Translations under genes and position numbers: made by a program
Source of the DNA: Bacillota bacterium
GTDB lineage: Bacteria > Bacillota > Clostridia > Peptostreptococcales > Anaerovoracaceae
Length of the DNA stretch: 64,000 nt
Direction of reading: 5' to 3'
NCBI GenBank assembly: GCA_028724585.1
Contig: JAQYCQ010000039.1
Span: 1-64,000 of the forward strand
The notes under the pieces: generated by a model
Told to the model about the DNA's origin: nothing
What the model saw: the letters and a program-made list of their open reading frames with translations, nothing else
Database searches by the model: none
Part shown: one piece after another, positions 35,451 through 44,453 of the stretch
Position numbering within the stretch: position 1 is the first letter of the stretch
How the letters are laid out: the number at the start of each line of letters is the position of its first letter

Positions 35451-37907
35451 ATGGACATTTTCAGCAGGTACGCGCCGTTCATACAGGATTTTATCTACGA
35501 GAACGGCTGGGAATCCCTGAGGGCTGTGCAGGCAGCGGCTGGCGACGTGATATTCAACACAGACAAGAATGTCCTGATCTGCGCGACGACTGCTTCGGGA
35601 AAGACCGAGGCGGCTTTTTTTCCCATACTGACCATGCTCTACGAGGATCCTCCGTCTTCTATAGGCGCCCTGTATGTGGCTCCGCTCAAGGCGCTGATAA
35701 ACGACCAGTTCGACAGGCTGAACGATCTATGCCGTGAAGGCGAGATCCCTGTCTGGCACTGGCACGGCGACGTTTCCCAGTCCCATAAGCGCAAGCTGCT
35801 CAAGCACTCCTCAGGCATACTGCAGATAACTCCGGAATCGCTGGAAGCTATGCTGCTGCACCGCCATGCAGCTATTCCGAAGCTTTTCGGGGATCTCAGA
35901 TTTGTGGTAATAGACGAGATACATTCGCTGATGAGAGGCGACAGAGGAGGCCAGACCATATGCCTGATAGAGCGCCTTTCGCGGCTTGCCGGAGTCGATC
36001 CGCGCAGGATAGGATTGTCGGCCACTATCGGAGACCCGGAGTCCGCCGGACGCTTCCTGGCTGCCGGGACCAAACGCGGTACGGTCGTTCCGAGGATCGA
36101 GGAAAAAGGCCAGGTATGGCGGCTTTCCATGGAACACTTTTTTACGACCGGACCTCAGGCTTCGGATCCGGCTTACAGGGATTCGTACACAGACAGCGGA
36201 AAACAGGGCGGAGCGGACCGTAACAGTCTCGGATCCGGAGCTCATGACAAGGACGCTGTCGACGCTCTGGTGGTACCTTCTATCAAGGTGGACGAAGGCG
36301 AGCGCGGTGAAGGGGGCGATGACGGACCGCTGCCTGTGCTTTCACCGGCAACGGATGAAGCGCCTGTCGCAGCCGATCCGGGCATGGGGTATATATTCGA
36401 GCACAGCCGCGGCCGCAAGTGCCTGGTCTTCTGCAACTCCCGCGAGGAGGCGGAGGCTGTGACGACTACGCTCCGTCAGTATTGCGAGGCCCAGGGCGAA
36501 CCTGACCGCTTCCTGATTCATCACGGGAACCTGTCGGCTTCTATAAGGCAGTCGGCGGAGGAAGACATGAAAGACGAAGACACGGCTCTTACGACAGTCA
36601 CTACCGCTACGCTGGAGCTGGGCATAGATATAGGACGGTTGGAGAGGGCTTTCCAGATAAACGCGCCATTTACCGTTTCCTCGTTCATACAGAGGATGGG
36701 CCGCACCGGCCGGCGGGGAATGCCGCCGGAAATGTGGTTTGTGATGAGGGAAGAGCCTCCTGTGCCGCGGGCTATGATGCCTGATTCTATACCCTGGGAG
36801 CTCATACAGGGCATAGCGCTGGTCCAGCTTTATCTGGAAGAGCGCTGGGTGGAGACCGCCAGGCCGGACAGGCTTCCTTACAGCCTGCTCTACCACCAGA
36901 CCATGAGTACTCTGGCTTCAGGCGGCGAGATGACGCCGGCTCAGCTGGCTTCGCGTGTGCTGACGCTTTCTGTCTTCCATCTGGTCAGCCAGGACGATTA
37001 CAGGGTCCTGCTCAATCACCTCATCGAGATAGACCACATAGAGCTGACCGAGCGGGGCGGCCTGATAGTAGGCATAGCCGGAGAGCGGGTAGTCAATAAT
37101 TTTAAATTCTACGCTGTATTCCAGGATAACGAGGAATACACGGTACGCAGCGAGTCACAGGAGATAGGCACTCTTGTGGCGCCGCCTCCGGCGGGCGAGA
37201 GGATAGCCATAGCGGGCCATGTCTGGGTAGTAGAAGAAGTCGACAGGAAGCGGCATACGGTTTACTGCACCATGGTCAAAGGCAAAGTGCCTGCCTATTT
37301 CGGCGATGTCGCCGGAGATATAAACACTAAGATCCTGGAGAGGATGCTGGGCATACTGCGCGAAGCACCTGACAAGACCTATCCTTATCTGATGAAGAAC
37401 GCTTCAGCCAGGCTGATGAAAGCCAGACATACCGCCGGCGCGGCTGGAGTGACGGAACGTCCGCTCAGATGTCTGGGCGGAAATATGTGGGTCCTTTTTC
37501 CCTGGCTGGGCAGCTACGCTTTCCTTGCGCTGGAGCGTTTCCTGCGCCTGATCTGCGGCACCGAGCTGGGCATAAAGGGCTTCGATCCCCGCCGTCCTTA
37601 TTACATGATATTTACGATGAAAGTTTCGGAGCAGGACTTCTACCGGATAATAACAGAGAAGGCGCGCGAAGGCGTCGATCCTATGGAGCTGCTGTATCCT
37701 AAAGAAGTCCCGACCTTCGACAAATACGACGAGTACCTGCCGGACGAGCTGGTGCGCAAGGGCTTCGCCTGCGGTGTACTGGAGGTACAGGAAATGCTTG
37801 ACCGCGTACTGCAATGGGAGCCTTTCGCGGAAGGATCCGGGACGGGCACGGATGACGGTCAGCTCACTGCGTCCGCTCCGCAGTCGCTGGATGGCCGTTC
37901 ACATTGA
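35451..37907 (+). CDS. Lhr/BrxHI-like superfamily II helicase
   Basis: This 818-residue helicase shows ATTASGKTEA (Walker A), VVIDEIHSLM (DEIH), LSATIGD, a TTVTTATLELGIDIG segment and QRMGRTGRRG (motif VI). The N-terminus (FSRYAPFIQDFIYENGW) and long C-terminal region match the Lhr-like BrxHI group. An insertion of ~70 polar residues separates the two RecA domains (DPAYRDSYTDSGKQGG...). ATG 35451 is chosen for AAAGGGG 7 bases upstream; ATG 35409 in the same frame is possible. The last ~20 residues come from GC-rich repeat-like DNA. It is the third cassette gene, 92 bases after the ATPase. A DNA unwinding or remodelling role with the ATPase and TerB protein is inferred. Confidence 0.88.
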   Translation: MDIFSRYAPFIQDFIYENGWESLRAVQAAAGDVIFNTDKNVLICATTASGKTEAAFFPILTMLYEDPPSSIGALYVAPLKALINDQFDRLNDLCREGEIPVWHWHGDVSQSHKRKLLKHSSGILQITPESLEAMLLHRHAAIPKLFGDLRFVVIDEIHSLMRGDRGGQTICLIERLSRLAGVDPRRIGLSATIGDPESAGRFLAAGTKRGTVVPRIEEKGQVWRLSMEHFFTTGPQASDPAYRDSYTDSGKQGGADRNSLGSGAHDKDAVDALVVPSIKVDEGERGEGGDDGPLPVLSPATDEAPVAADPGMGYIFEHSRGRKCLVFCNSREEAEAVTTTLRQYCEAQGEPDRFLIHHGNLSASIRQSAEEDMKDEDTALTTVTTATLELGIDIGRLERAFQINAPFTVSSFIQRMGRTGRRGMPPEMWFVMREEPPVPRAMMPDSIPWELIQGIALVQLYLEERWVETARPDRLPYSLLYHQTMSTLASGGEMTPAQLASRVLTLSVFHLVSQDDYRVLLNHLIEIDHIELTERGGLIVGIAGERVVNNFKFYAVFQDNEEYTVRSESQEIGTLVAPPPAGERIAIAGHVWVVEEVDRKRHTVYCTMVKGKVPAYFGDVAGDINTKILERMLGILREAPDKTYPYLMKNASARLMKARHTAGAAGVTERPLRCLGGNMWVLFPWLGSYAFLALERFLRLICGTELGIKGFDPRRPYYMIFTMKVSEQDFYRIITEKAREGVDPMELLYPKEVPTFDKYDEYLPDELVRKGFACGVLEVQEMLDRVLQWEPFAEGSGTGTDDGQLTASAPQSLDGRSH

Positions 37908-37953
37908 GCTTTCTAGTTCACGGGCCAGCTCCGCACAAACTGAGGAATATATT

Positions 37954-39243
37954 ATGCATGAACTTACGGAAATAATAGAAAAAGATATGAAGCCCGCACT
38001 CGGAGTCACCGAGCCGGGAGCTATAGCCTTCTGCGCGTCTAAAGCCCGTTCGCTCATAGGCGGAGAGCTGGAGCATCTGAGTGTGGCGATGAACAGCGGT
38101 ATGTACAAGAACGCCTTTTCATGCGGCATTCCTAACTCGGATAAGGTCGGCAATGTCTTTGCCGCGGCACTTGGATACACGGCCGGTGATCCGGAAAAGG
38201 GATTGGAATCTCTCGCGGATGTGACTCCTGAGGATAACGCTGAGGCGCAGAGATATATAGACGAAGGCCGCGTGTCTGTCAGCATGAGCGGTATCACTAG
38301 CAGGATCTTTATCCGCTCCAGACTGGTGACCAGCGCGGGCACGGCAGAGGTCACGATACGCGATTCGCATACTAATATAACTAAGATAGTCGTGAACGGC
38401 GAGACAGTGCTTGAGACCGAAGCTGAGCAGGCCTGCGATACGACTGAAGCCGATGCGGCAGCGGAGACTCACGCTATACACCGTTATACCCTTGCTCAGC
38501 TGCTGGAGTATGTGGATACAGTGCCGCTGGAAGAGATCAGCTTTGTGAAGAAGGCGTATGAGGTCAATCTGGAGCTTTTCTGCGAGGGTATGGACAGCGA
38601 ACGGACGACTTTCGCGCGGAGGCTGCTGGCCATGAACGGAGGAAAGGTGATCTCGGACAATGAGGAGCGCACAGCTTCCCTGCTCTGCAACGCCGCTATC
38701 GAAGCCCGAGTCATAGGTCTGGACAAGCCGGCTATGAGCATCACAGGCTCCGGGGCCCACGGGATAATAGCGACTCTGCCTCTTTACGCGGTCTACAGGA
38801 TAGAAGGTCTGACCGAGGAACAGCTCTGCCGAGCTACTATGCTCTCGTACTTAGTCTGTACATATATAAAGGAATACTCGGGCCGTCTTTCGGCCTTCTG
38901 CGGCTGCGGGATAGCGGCCGGTACAGGCATGGCAGCGGCTGTATGCTGGCTTAAGGGCGGCGGCCTCGAAGAGATCACATATGTAATAAACAACATGGCT
39001 TCATCGGTCACGGGAATGATCTGCGACGGCGGCAATCAGGGCTGTACCATGAAGGGAATAGCCGCCTGCGCCGCCGCTTTCGAAAGCGTGGAGCTGGCTC
39101 TCGGCGGCGTTTACGTGGACTCCGTCCACGGGATAAACGGACTGACGCCGGAGGACACCATGCGCAATATGGGCCTGATAGCTTCGCCGGGCATGGTCGA
39201 AACGGAGAAGACTATAGTTGAGATACAGGAAAGCAAGCGTTAA
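37954..39243 (+). CDS. cyuA: L-cysteine desulfidase / UPF0597 family protein
   Basis: This 429-residue protein matches CyuA (YhaM), an iron-sulfur enzyme that degrades L-cysteine to pyruvate, ammonia and sulfide. It is related to the alpha part of serine dehydratase. Visible motifs are ALGVTEPGAIAF, SVAMNSGMYKNAF, GSGAHGIIATLP, FCGCGIAAGTGMAA and CDGGNQGCTMK; the last two carry the Cys residues expected to bind the cluster. The ATG at 37954 follows TGAGGAA; the longer frame upstream is the 3' end of the helicase gene region. In this anaerobe it would supply sulfide and pyruvate. Family members with other substrates exist. Confidence 0.85.
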   Translation: MHELTEIIEKDMKPALGVTEPGAIAFCASKARSLIGGELEHLSVAMNSGMYKNAFSCGIPNSDKVGNVFAAALGYTAGDPEKGLESLADVTPEDNAEAQRYIDEGRVSVSMSGITSRIFIRSRLVTSAGTAEVTIRDSHTNITKIVVNGETVLETEAEQACDTTEADAAAETHAIHRYTLAQLLEYVDTVPLEEISFVKKAYEVNLELFCEGMDSERTTFARRLLAMNGGKVISDNEERTASLLCNAAIEARVIGLDKPAMSITGSGAHGIIATLPLYAVYRIEGLTEEQLCRATMLSYLVCTYIKEYSGRLSAFCGCGIAAGTGMAAAVCWLKGGGLEEITYVINNMASSVTGMICDGGNQGCTMKGIAACAAAFESVELALGGVYVDSVHGINGLTPEDTMRNMGLIASPGMVETEKTIVEIQESKR

Positions 39244-39299
39244 AGACGATCAGGATGATGTAGTGTCTTCCGCGCGGGATCATACATAAGGAAATCCAT

Positions 39300-39314
39300 G
39301 CGCGCGGAGCGCGC
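39300..39314. repeat. GGA-centred palindrome
   Basis: GCGCGC-GGA-GCGCGC, 56 bases after the cyuA stop codon. Confidence 0.6.
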
Positions 39315-39442
39315 GTGATGAGTGATCCTGCATTATTACATTGAAAAACGTGTGATAAACTGCAAAATTCGATGGAAAAATGTGGGATTTAATTGCGGCT
39401 TTCTTTCATAGGTGGTAAATTTATGTTGAAAGGAGGCTCAGG

Positions 39443-39505
39443 ATGAAGAGAAATATCACTAAAGATCTGATCAGATGGAATGACAGCGGAAAAAATAAAA
39501 ACTAA
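39443..39505 (+). pseudogene. Start of an AAA_14/DUF4143 ATPase gene, truncated
   Basis: An ATG with an excellent ribosome site (AAAGGAGG) opens a 20-codon frame, MKRNITKDLIRWNDSGKNKN, then stops. The pattern MKRxIxxxLxxW is the usual N-terminus of AAA_14/DUF4143 ATPases, in which a Walker A loop follows about ten residues later. No further part of such a gene is found. It is either a remnant left after deletion or a short leader peptide for the VOC gene 22 bases away. Confidence 0.45.
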
Positions 39506-39527
39506 CCTGCAAATGAAAGGAAAGACG

Positions 39528-39866
39528 ATGAAAATAGCACATGTAACTATACACAGCGCAAAGAAAGACGAAACTGTTAGATTTTATCAGGAATACTGCG
39601 GGCTGAAGGTCCAGCGCGAGCTCGGCGATATGATAACCTTCTTGGCTGACGGCGAGGGCCAGACTGCCGTCGAGGTGATAGACGACGCGCAAAAAGCGGC
39701 TCAGACCAGCGGGCTTTCAATAGGATTCGCTGTCGATGACGTAGAAGCTTACAGGGAAAAGCTCGTGGCTGACGGACTTGAGCCGACAGAGATCATCTCT
39801 CCGAATCCGCATGTAAAATTCTTTTTCGTAAAAGACCCTAACGGCATTGATATCCAGTTCATATAA
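39528..39866 (+). CDS. VOC-family (glyoxalase/bleomycin-resistance fold) protein
   Basis: This 112-residue protein has two beta-alpha-beta3 repeats of the vicinal oxygen chelate fold: IAHVTIHSAKKDETVRFYQEY at the start, IGFAVDDVEAYREKL at mid-length, and VKFFFVKDPNGIDIQFI at the end. Possible metal ligands are His5, Glu54 and Asp108 near the family positions. The substrate is unknown. The ATG at 39528 follows GAAAGGAAAG; an upstream in-frame ATG at 39480 lies inside the truncated ATPase frame. Confidence 0.8.
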   Translation: MKIAHVTIHSAKKDETVRFYQEYCGLKVQRELGDMITFLADGEGQTAVEVIDDAQKAAQTSGLSIGFAVDDVEAYREKLVADGLEPTEIISPNPHVKFFFVKDPNGIDIQFI

Positions 39867-39955
39867 TGTGATAAAGCGCCCGGCGCCGGCTAAAATACCC
39901 GCGCGGTGGATTGCGACCGGCATACTGCGCGAATTTGATCTTTGAGGTGAGTTTT

Positions 39956-41542
39956 ATGAAAGCATTGATAAAAAGGGCCTTCGTGATACTTCCGGCTGTC
40001 CTGCTGGAAGCCGCGATAGTTTTGCTCCTGTTCATGTTTCTGGACCATTGGGCCGTCTTCATTGAAGCGGCCTTCAGGATCATAGGTCTGCTTTGTATAC
40101 TGTTCGTTGTTTCGTACAGGTCGGAGGGAGCGTATAAAGTCCTGTGGCTGCTCTTCTTCGCGGCTTTTCCAATACCTGCCGCGCTGGCCTACCTGCTCTG
40201 GGGCAATAAGCGCACCGTCCAGCCGATAACCGGCAAAATAGAGCAGGCTCAGAAAGAGCTGCTCGAAGGGGCAGCCTCGGATAACACTCCGAATCCTGAG
40301 AAGGCGGAAGGGCAGAATTCCGGAGATAAAGCGGCACAGCAGGCGCAGCTGGTCACGGAGCTTCGGAAATCGCAGCCGGAGCTGTATGATAAGCGCATTG
40401 GTGAAAGCCTGGCCTATGTTTCCAAGCTGACCGGCTCATCCCTCAGACCAGCGTCCGGAACAGAATATTATCCTCTGGGCGAAGACTGCTGGCAGGCTAT
40501 GCTGGAGGAGATGAAGACCGCCGAGAAATACGTATATCTCGAGTATTTCATAGTTGAAGACGGCCTTATGTGGCAGGCTATGACGGATATAATGGCGGAG
40601 AAAGTAAAGGAAGGCGTAGACGTCAGACTCATATACGACGATATGGGCTCGCTGGCAACATTTACCCGAAAGGACAGAAAGAAGCTGGACTCTATCGGGG
40701 TCAAATGGATAGCTTTCAACCAGCTTAAGTTCATAACCGGAACTCTGAACAACCGGTCGCACCGCAAGATGCTGATAATAGACGGCAGAACCGCCTTTTC
40801 CGGCGGCATCAACCTTGCCGACGAATATATCAACAGGCGCGAGCGTTTCGGCCACTGGAAGGATATCGGTTTCAGGATAACAGGACCGGCGGTGGATAAT
40901 TTCCTCTATATGTTCGTAAGCTTCTGGAACGCCTGCTCTCCGGACAAGGTACCGCGCGATATCTTCGATGCGGACTTTAAAGCTGCGGAAAAAACAGACG
41001 GCATGGTGCTTTCTTACTACGATTCTCCGGGTTACCGGGATCCTGTATCGAATAACTTTTTCATAGAAATGCTGGGGAATTCCAGTGAATATGCTTGGTT
41101 CTACACCCCTTACCTGATGCTGGGCGACACACTTCTGGACGCCTTCGTAAGGGCGGCAGAACGCGGAGTGGACGTGCGCATCATCACACCCGGAATACCC
41201 GACAAAAAGCTGGTATTCCGCATGACCCGCAGTTTCTACCTGCCTCTGCTCAGAGCCGGCGTCAGGATCTTCGAATACACGCCGGGCTTCGTACACGCCA
41301 AAGCCTCGCTTTACGACGGCGGCGTCTGCACTATAGGCACAGTAAATCTGGATTACAGGAGCCTTTACCTGCACTTCGAGAACAACAGCATATTCTGGAA
41401 CTCATCGATACATGAGAAGCTGCAGGCGGATTATCTGGAAACCCAGTCTAAGTGCCGCGAGATCACGCTGGAAAACATGAAGAGAAATATATTCGGTATC
41501 CTGCTGGACGGCATATTGAGAATATTCTCGCCGCTCTGCTAG
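39956..41542 (+). CDS. cls: Cardiolipin synthase
   Basis: This 528-residue membrane enzyme has two N-terminal helices plus a third near residues 63-82, followed by two phospholipase D domains. Both catalytic HKD motifs are present: HRKMLIIDGRTAFSGG and HAKASLYDGGVCTIGT. It joins two phosphatidylglycerol molecules to form cardiolipin. The loop at ~100-130 is richer in Gln/Ala than in typical Cls. The ATG at 39956 follows TTGAGGTGAG. The gene stands alone; repeats separate it from the UvrA-like gene. Confidence 0.92.
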   Translation: MKALIKRAFVILPAVLLEAAIVLLLFMFLDHWAVFIEAAFRIIGLLCILFVVSYRSEGAYKVLWLLFFAAFPIPAALAYLLWGNKRTVQPITGKIEQAQKELLEGAASDNTPNPEKAEGQNSGDKAAQQAQLVTELRKSQPELYDKRIGESLAYVSKLTGSSLRPASGTEYYPLGEDCWQAMLEEMKTAEKYVYLEYFIVEDGLMWQAMTDIMAEKVKEGVDVRLIYDDMGSLATFTRKDRKKLDSIGVKWIAFNQLKFITGTLNNRSHRKMLIIDGRTAFSGGINLADEYINRRERFGHWKDIGFRITGPAVDNFLYMFVSFWNACSPDKVPRDIFDADFKAAEKTDGMVLSYYDSPGYRDPVSNNFFIEMLGNSSEYAWFYTPYLMLGDTLLDAFVRAAERGVDVRIITPGIPDKKLVFRMTRSFYLPLLRAGVRIFEYTPGFVHAKASLYDGGVCTIGTVNLDYRSLYLHFENNSIFWNSSIHEKLQADYLETQSKCREITLENMKRNIFGILLDGILRIFSPLC

Positions 41543-41596
41543 CGGAGCGGCGTCGGCTCCTCCGACAGAGTGCCTTACGGCAGAAGCGCGGTTTTC

Positions 41597-41629
41597 GCGG
41601 CCTCCGGCCGCAGCGCGCGCGGAGCGCGC
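41597..41629. repeat. Two-hairpin module (intergenic)
   Basis: GCGGCC-TCC-GGCCGC (41597-41611), 3 bases, then GCGCGC-GGA-GCGCGC (41615-41629). The same upstream bases (aagcgcggttttc) occur before the module at 44252. Confidence 0.8.
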
Positions 41630-41661
41630 ATCAAAAGTAATACGATAACAGAGAAAAGAAA

Positions 41662-44160
41662 ATGAAAGAAGACAGACATAAAATTCCTGAACATATAGAA
41701 GTGCGCGGAGCCAACGTGCACAACCTTAAGAACATAGATGTTGATATCCCTCTGAACGAGATCGTGGGGATAGCCGGCGTATCAGGATCGGGCAAATCCT
41801 CGCTGGCTCTGGGAGTGCTCTACGCGGAGGGCTCCAGACGTTATCTGGAATCGCTTTCGACATATACCAGAAGGCGCATGACTCAGGCAGGCAGAGCCGA
41901 TGTGGCGGATGTCCGCTACGTGCCGGCGGCCCTGGCGCTCAGGCAGAGGCCGGGGGTTCCGGGCATAAGGAGCACCTTCGGGACTATGTCGGAGCTGCTC
42001 AACAGCCTCAGGCTCATGTTTTCAAGGCTGGCCAGCCACAGATGCCCCAACGGCCATTATGTGCCGCCTTCGATGGCTGTAGCGGCTGAGCAGGAGATCA
42101 CCTGCCCGGTATGCGGGGAAAAGTTCTACGGCCCGGGCGCGGAGGACCTGGCTTTCAACAGCTCCGGGGCATGCCCGACCTGCGCCGGTACCGGTATGGT
42201 CAGGACAGTCGATGAATCGACCCTTATTCCAGACGACAGCATCTCGATAGATGACGGCGCTGTCGTTGTATGGGGAACTCTCATGTGGTCGCTCATGAAG
42301 GACGTCTGCCGGGAGATGGGCGTACGCACGGACATTCCGTTCAGGGATCTGACGTCGGAGGAAAAAGAGATAGTATATCATGGTCCGGCGGTCAAAAAGC
42401 ATATGTCGTATTTCAATCCCCAGAGCAAGCAGCAGGGTGAGATGGATTTTACCTACTACAGCGCAGTCCATACTGTCGAGAACGCTCTGGCTAAAGTCAA
42501 GAATGAAAAGGGCATGAAACGTGTAGAGAAATATCTGAAGGAAGGAATATGCCCTGACTGCGGAGGCACCAGGCTGTCGGAGGCCGCGCGGGCGCCGCGG
42601 CTCAGGGGCATCAGTCTCGCCGAGGCTTCGGCAATGACACTTTCAGAGCTGATCCCATGGGTAAAAGGTGTACCAGATTCCCTGCCGAAAGAGCTGCGCC
42701 CCATGGCCGTCAATATCTGCGAGTCATTCCTCGACACGTCTAAGCGCCTCATGGACCTGGGTCTTAGTTACCTTTCCCTGGACAGGGCTGCGTCGACTCT
42801 GTCGACAGGCGAGCGGCAGCGCGTACAGCTTGCCCGAGCAGTGAGGAACCGTACGACAGGAGTACTTTACGTGCTGGATGAGCCGTCCATAGGCCTTCAC
42901 CCATATAACCTTAAAGGGCTGACCGGAGTCATGGACGACTTGGTCTCCGACGGCAATTCCGTCGTTCTTGTAGATCATGATACGCAGGTACTGGCGCATT
43001 CCGACTGGCTCATAGAGCTGGGCAAAGAAGCCGGCGTCAAGGGCGGAAACGTCATAGCTGAAGGTACTGTGGAAGAACTGGAAGCGGACGGAGAGTCACA
43101 GATAGGACCTTTCCTGAAGGAAGACAGGCAGTACAGGATCCGTGATCTGACAGAGCCGGAAAAGATGTTCGAAAAGGGCAGGCTCCACATAGAGACAGAT
43201 GAGATCCATACCGTTCATCCGCTGGAGGCTGATATCCCTATGGGAAGGCTGACTGTGGTCACAGGCGTGTCAGGTTCCGGAAAGACCACTCTGGTCCTGG
43301 AGAGCCTTGTGCCGGCTGTGAGCGCGGCGGTAAAGGGCGAAAAGTTTCCTGAACACGTGAAAGAGATAGAGGCCCCCGGTGTTGAGCAGATAAAGCTCAT
43401 AGACGCTACTCCTATCGGCATAAATATCAGGTCTACAGTAGCTACATATGACGGCATTCATGACCGCCTGAGGAAGATATTCGCGAAAACAGACGAGGCG
43501 AAAAAAGAGGGACTGAAGGCCGGCGACTTCTCATACAATACCGGTAAGCTGCGCTGTCCGACATGCGATGGCACCGGAACTATCTCTCTAGACGTGCAGT
43601 TCCTGCCGGATGTGGAGATCACATGTCCGGACTGCAGAGGCTCCCGCTACAGCAGGAAAGCCCACGAGATACTTCACAAAGCTAAGGACGGCGGGCAATA
43701 CAGCCTGCCCCAGCTCATGAACATGAGCGTCGACGAGGCTCTTGTAGTATGCAAAGGTTCTCCTTTTCTGAAAAAGCACCTGACTGTACTGCACGATCTG
43801 GGACTTGGCTACCTGACTCTTGGCGAAGAAACGCCGGGACTTTCCGGCGGAGAAGCTCAGCGGCTCAAGCTCGCCAGCGAGATGGGCAAGGGCCAGCATG
43901 ATTCAGTGTTCGTTTTCGACGAGCCGACAATAGGCCTGCACCCGAAGGATGTGCAGACGCTCCTTAACGTGTTCCAGCGCCTGATAGGCCAGGGCGCCAC
44001 GGTGATCGTAATAGAGCACGATCTGGACGTGATCCGCAACGCCGACTATATCATAGACATGGGACCGGGCGGCGGAACGGAAGGCGGCAGGATAGTAGCC
44101 AGCGGCACACCGGAGGAGATCAGAAAGAACAAAGAAAGCCTGACAGGGCGCTTTATATAG
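41662..44160 (+). CDS. Class II UvrA-like ABC protein
   Basis: This 832-residue protein has two ABC ATPase halves: GVSGSGKSSLALG and GVSGSGKTTLVLE Walker A loops, with STGERQRVQLARA and LSGGEAQRLKLASE signatures. It has zinc-finger Cys pairs (CPVCGEKFYG, CPTCAGTG, CPTCDGTG, CPDCRGSRY). It is ~110 residues shorter than UvrA and lacks most of the UvrB-binding and inserted domains. That marks the UvrA2-type group, linked to drug resistance or auxiliary DNA damage handling rather than core repair. Its ribosome site is AGAGAAAAG-like and weak. Confidence 0.88.
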   Translation: MKEDRHKIPEHIEVRGANVHNLKNIDVDIPLNEIVGIAGVSGSGKSSLALGVLYAEGSRRYLESLSTYTRRRMTQAGRADVADVRYVPAALALRQRPGVPGIRSTFGTMSELLNSLRLMFSRLASHRCPNGHYVPPSMAVAAEQEITCPVCGEKFYGPGAEDLAFNSSGACPTCAGTGMVRTVDESTLIPDDSISIDDGAVVVWGTLMWSLMKDVCREMGVRTDIPFRDLTSEEKEIVYHGPAVKKHMSYFNPQSKQQGEMDFTYYSAVHTVENALAKVKNEKGMKRVEKYLKEGICPDCGGTRLSEAARAPRLRGISLAEASAMTLSELIPWVKGVPDSLPKELRPMAVNICESFLDTSKRLMDLGLSYLSLDRAASTLSTGERQRVQLARAVRNRTTGVLYVLDEPSIGLHPYNLKGLTGVMDDLVSDGNSVVLVDHDTQVLAHSDWLIELGKEAGVKGGNVIAEGTVEELEADGESQIGPFLKEDRQYRIRDLTEPEKMFEKGRLHIETDEIHTVHPLEADIPMGRLTVVTGVSGSGKTTLVLESLVPAVSAAVKGEKFPEHVKEIEAPGVEQIKLIDATPIGINIRSTVATYDGIHDRLRKIFAKTDEAKKEGLKAGDFSYNTGKLRCPTCDGTGTISLDVQFLPDVEITCPDCRGSRYSRKAHEILHKAKDGGQYSLPQLMNMSVDEALVVCKGSPFLKKHLTVLHDLGLGYLTLGEETPGLSGGEAQRLKLASEMGKGQHDSVFVFDEPTIGLHPKDVQTLLNVFQRLIGQGATVIVIEHDLDVIRNADYIIDMGPGGGTEGGRIVASGTPEEIRKNKESLTGRFI

Positions 44161-44251
44161 ATGAGTCTGCCAGCGGCCCGGTGTCGGCTCCGCAGTCGCT
44201 GTGTTAGGATGACGCACAGACAGTGTGTCGTACGGCAGAAGCGCGGTTTTC

Positions 44252-44284
44252 GCGGCCTCCGGCCGCAAGGCGCGCGGAGCGCGC
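44252..44284. repeat. Two-hairpin module (intergenic)
   Basis: GCGGCC-TCC-GGCCGC (44252-44266), 3 bases, then GCGCGC-GGA-GCGCGC (44270-44284), between the UvrA-like gene and niaR. Confidence 0.8.
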
Positions 44285-44318
44285 GGCATCTGCTGAGAAT
44301 ATTAAGTATTCCAAGTAC

Positions 44319-44360
44319 TTGTTAATGAATACAAAACTGTGTTATTCTGATGTCATGACA
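44319..44360 (+). promoter_or_regulatory. Promoter and NiaR-like operator of niaR
   Basis: TTGTTA (44319-44324), 18 bases, then TATTCT (44343-44348). The perfect palindrome TGTCATGACA (44351-44360) overlaps the expected transcript start. The same TGTC-NN-GACA core is found before the EIIC-like gene at 45139. Autoregulation by NiaR is inferred. Confidence 0.6.
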
Positions 44361-44453
44361 CATATATGGGCAAGGGTTTGTGCTTCTATATGTATATTTT
44401 GTGATTTACATAATGATAAGGATATATATGGCTGAAGAAAGAGGGCACAGCGA

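Noticed and set aside
31821..37907. A complete BREX system
   Set aside because: Only BrxD-like and BrxHI-like proteins are present; no PglX methylase, PglZ, BrxC or BrxL is found in the window.
40436..41374. 312-codon minus-strand frame in the cardiolipin synthase gene
   Set aside because: Both HKD motifs are on the plus strand; the antisense frame has no start signal.
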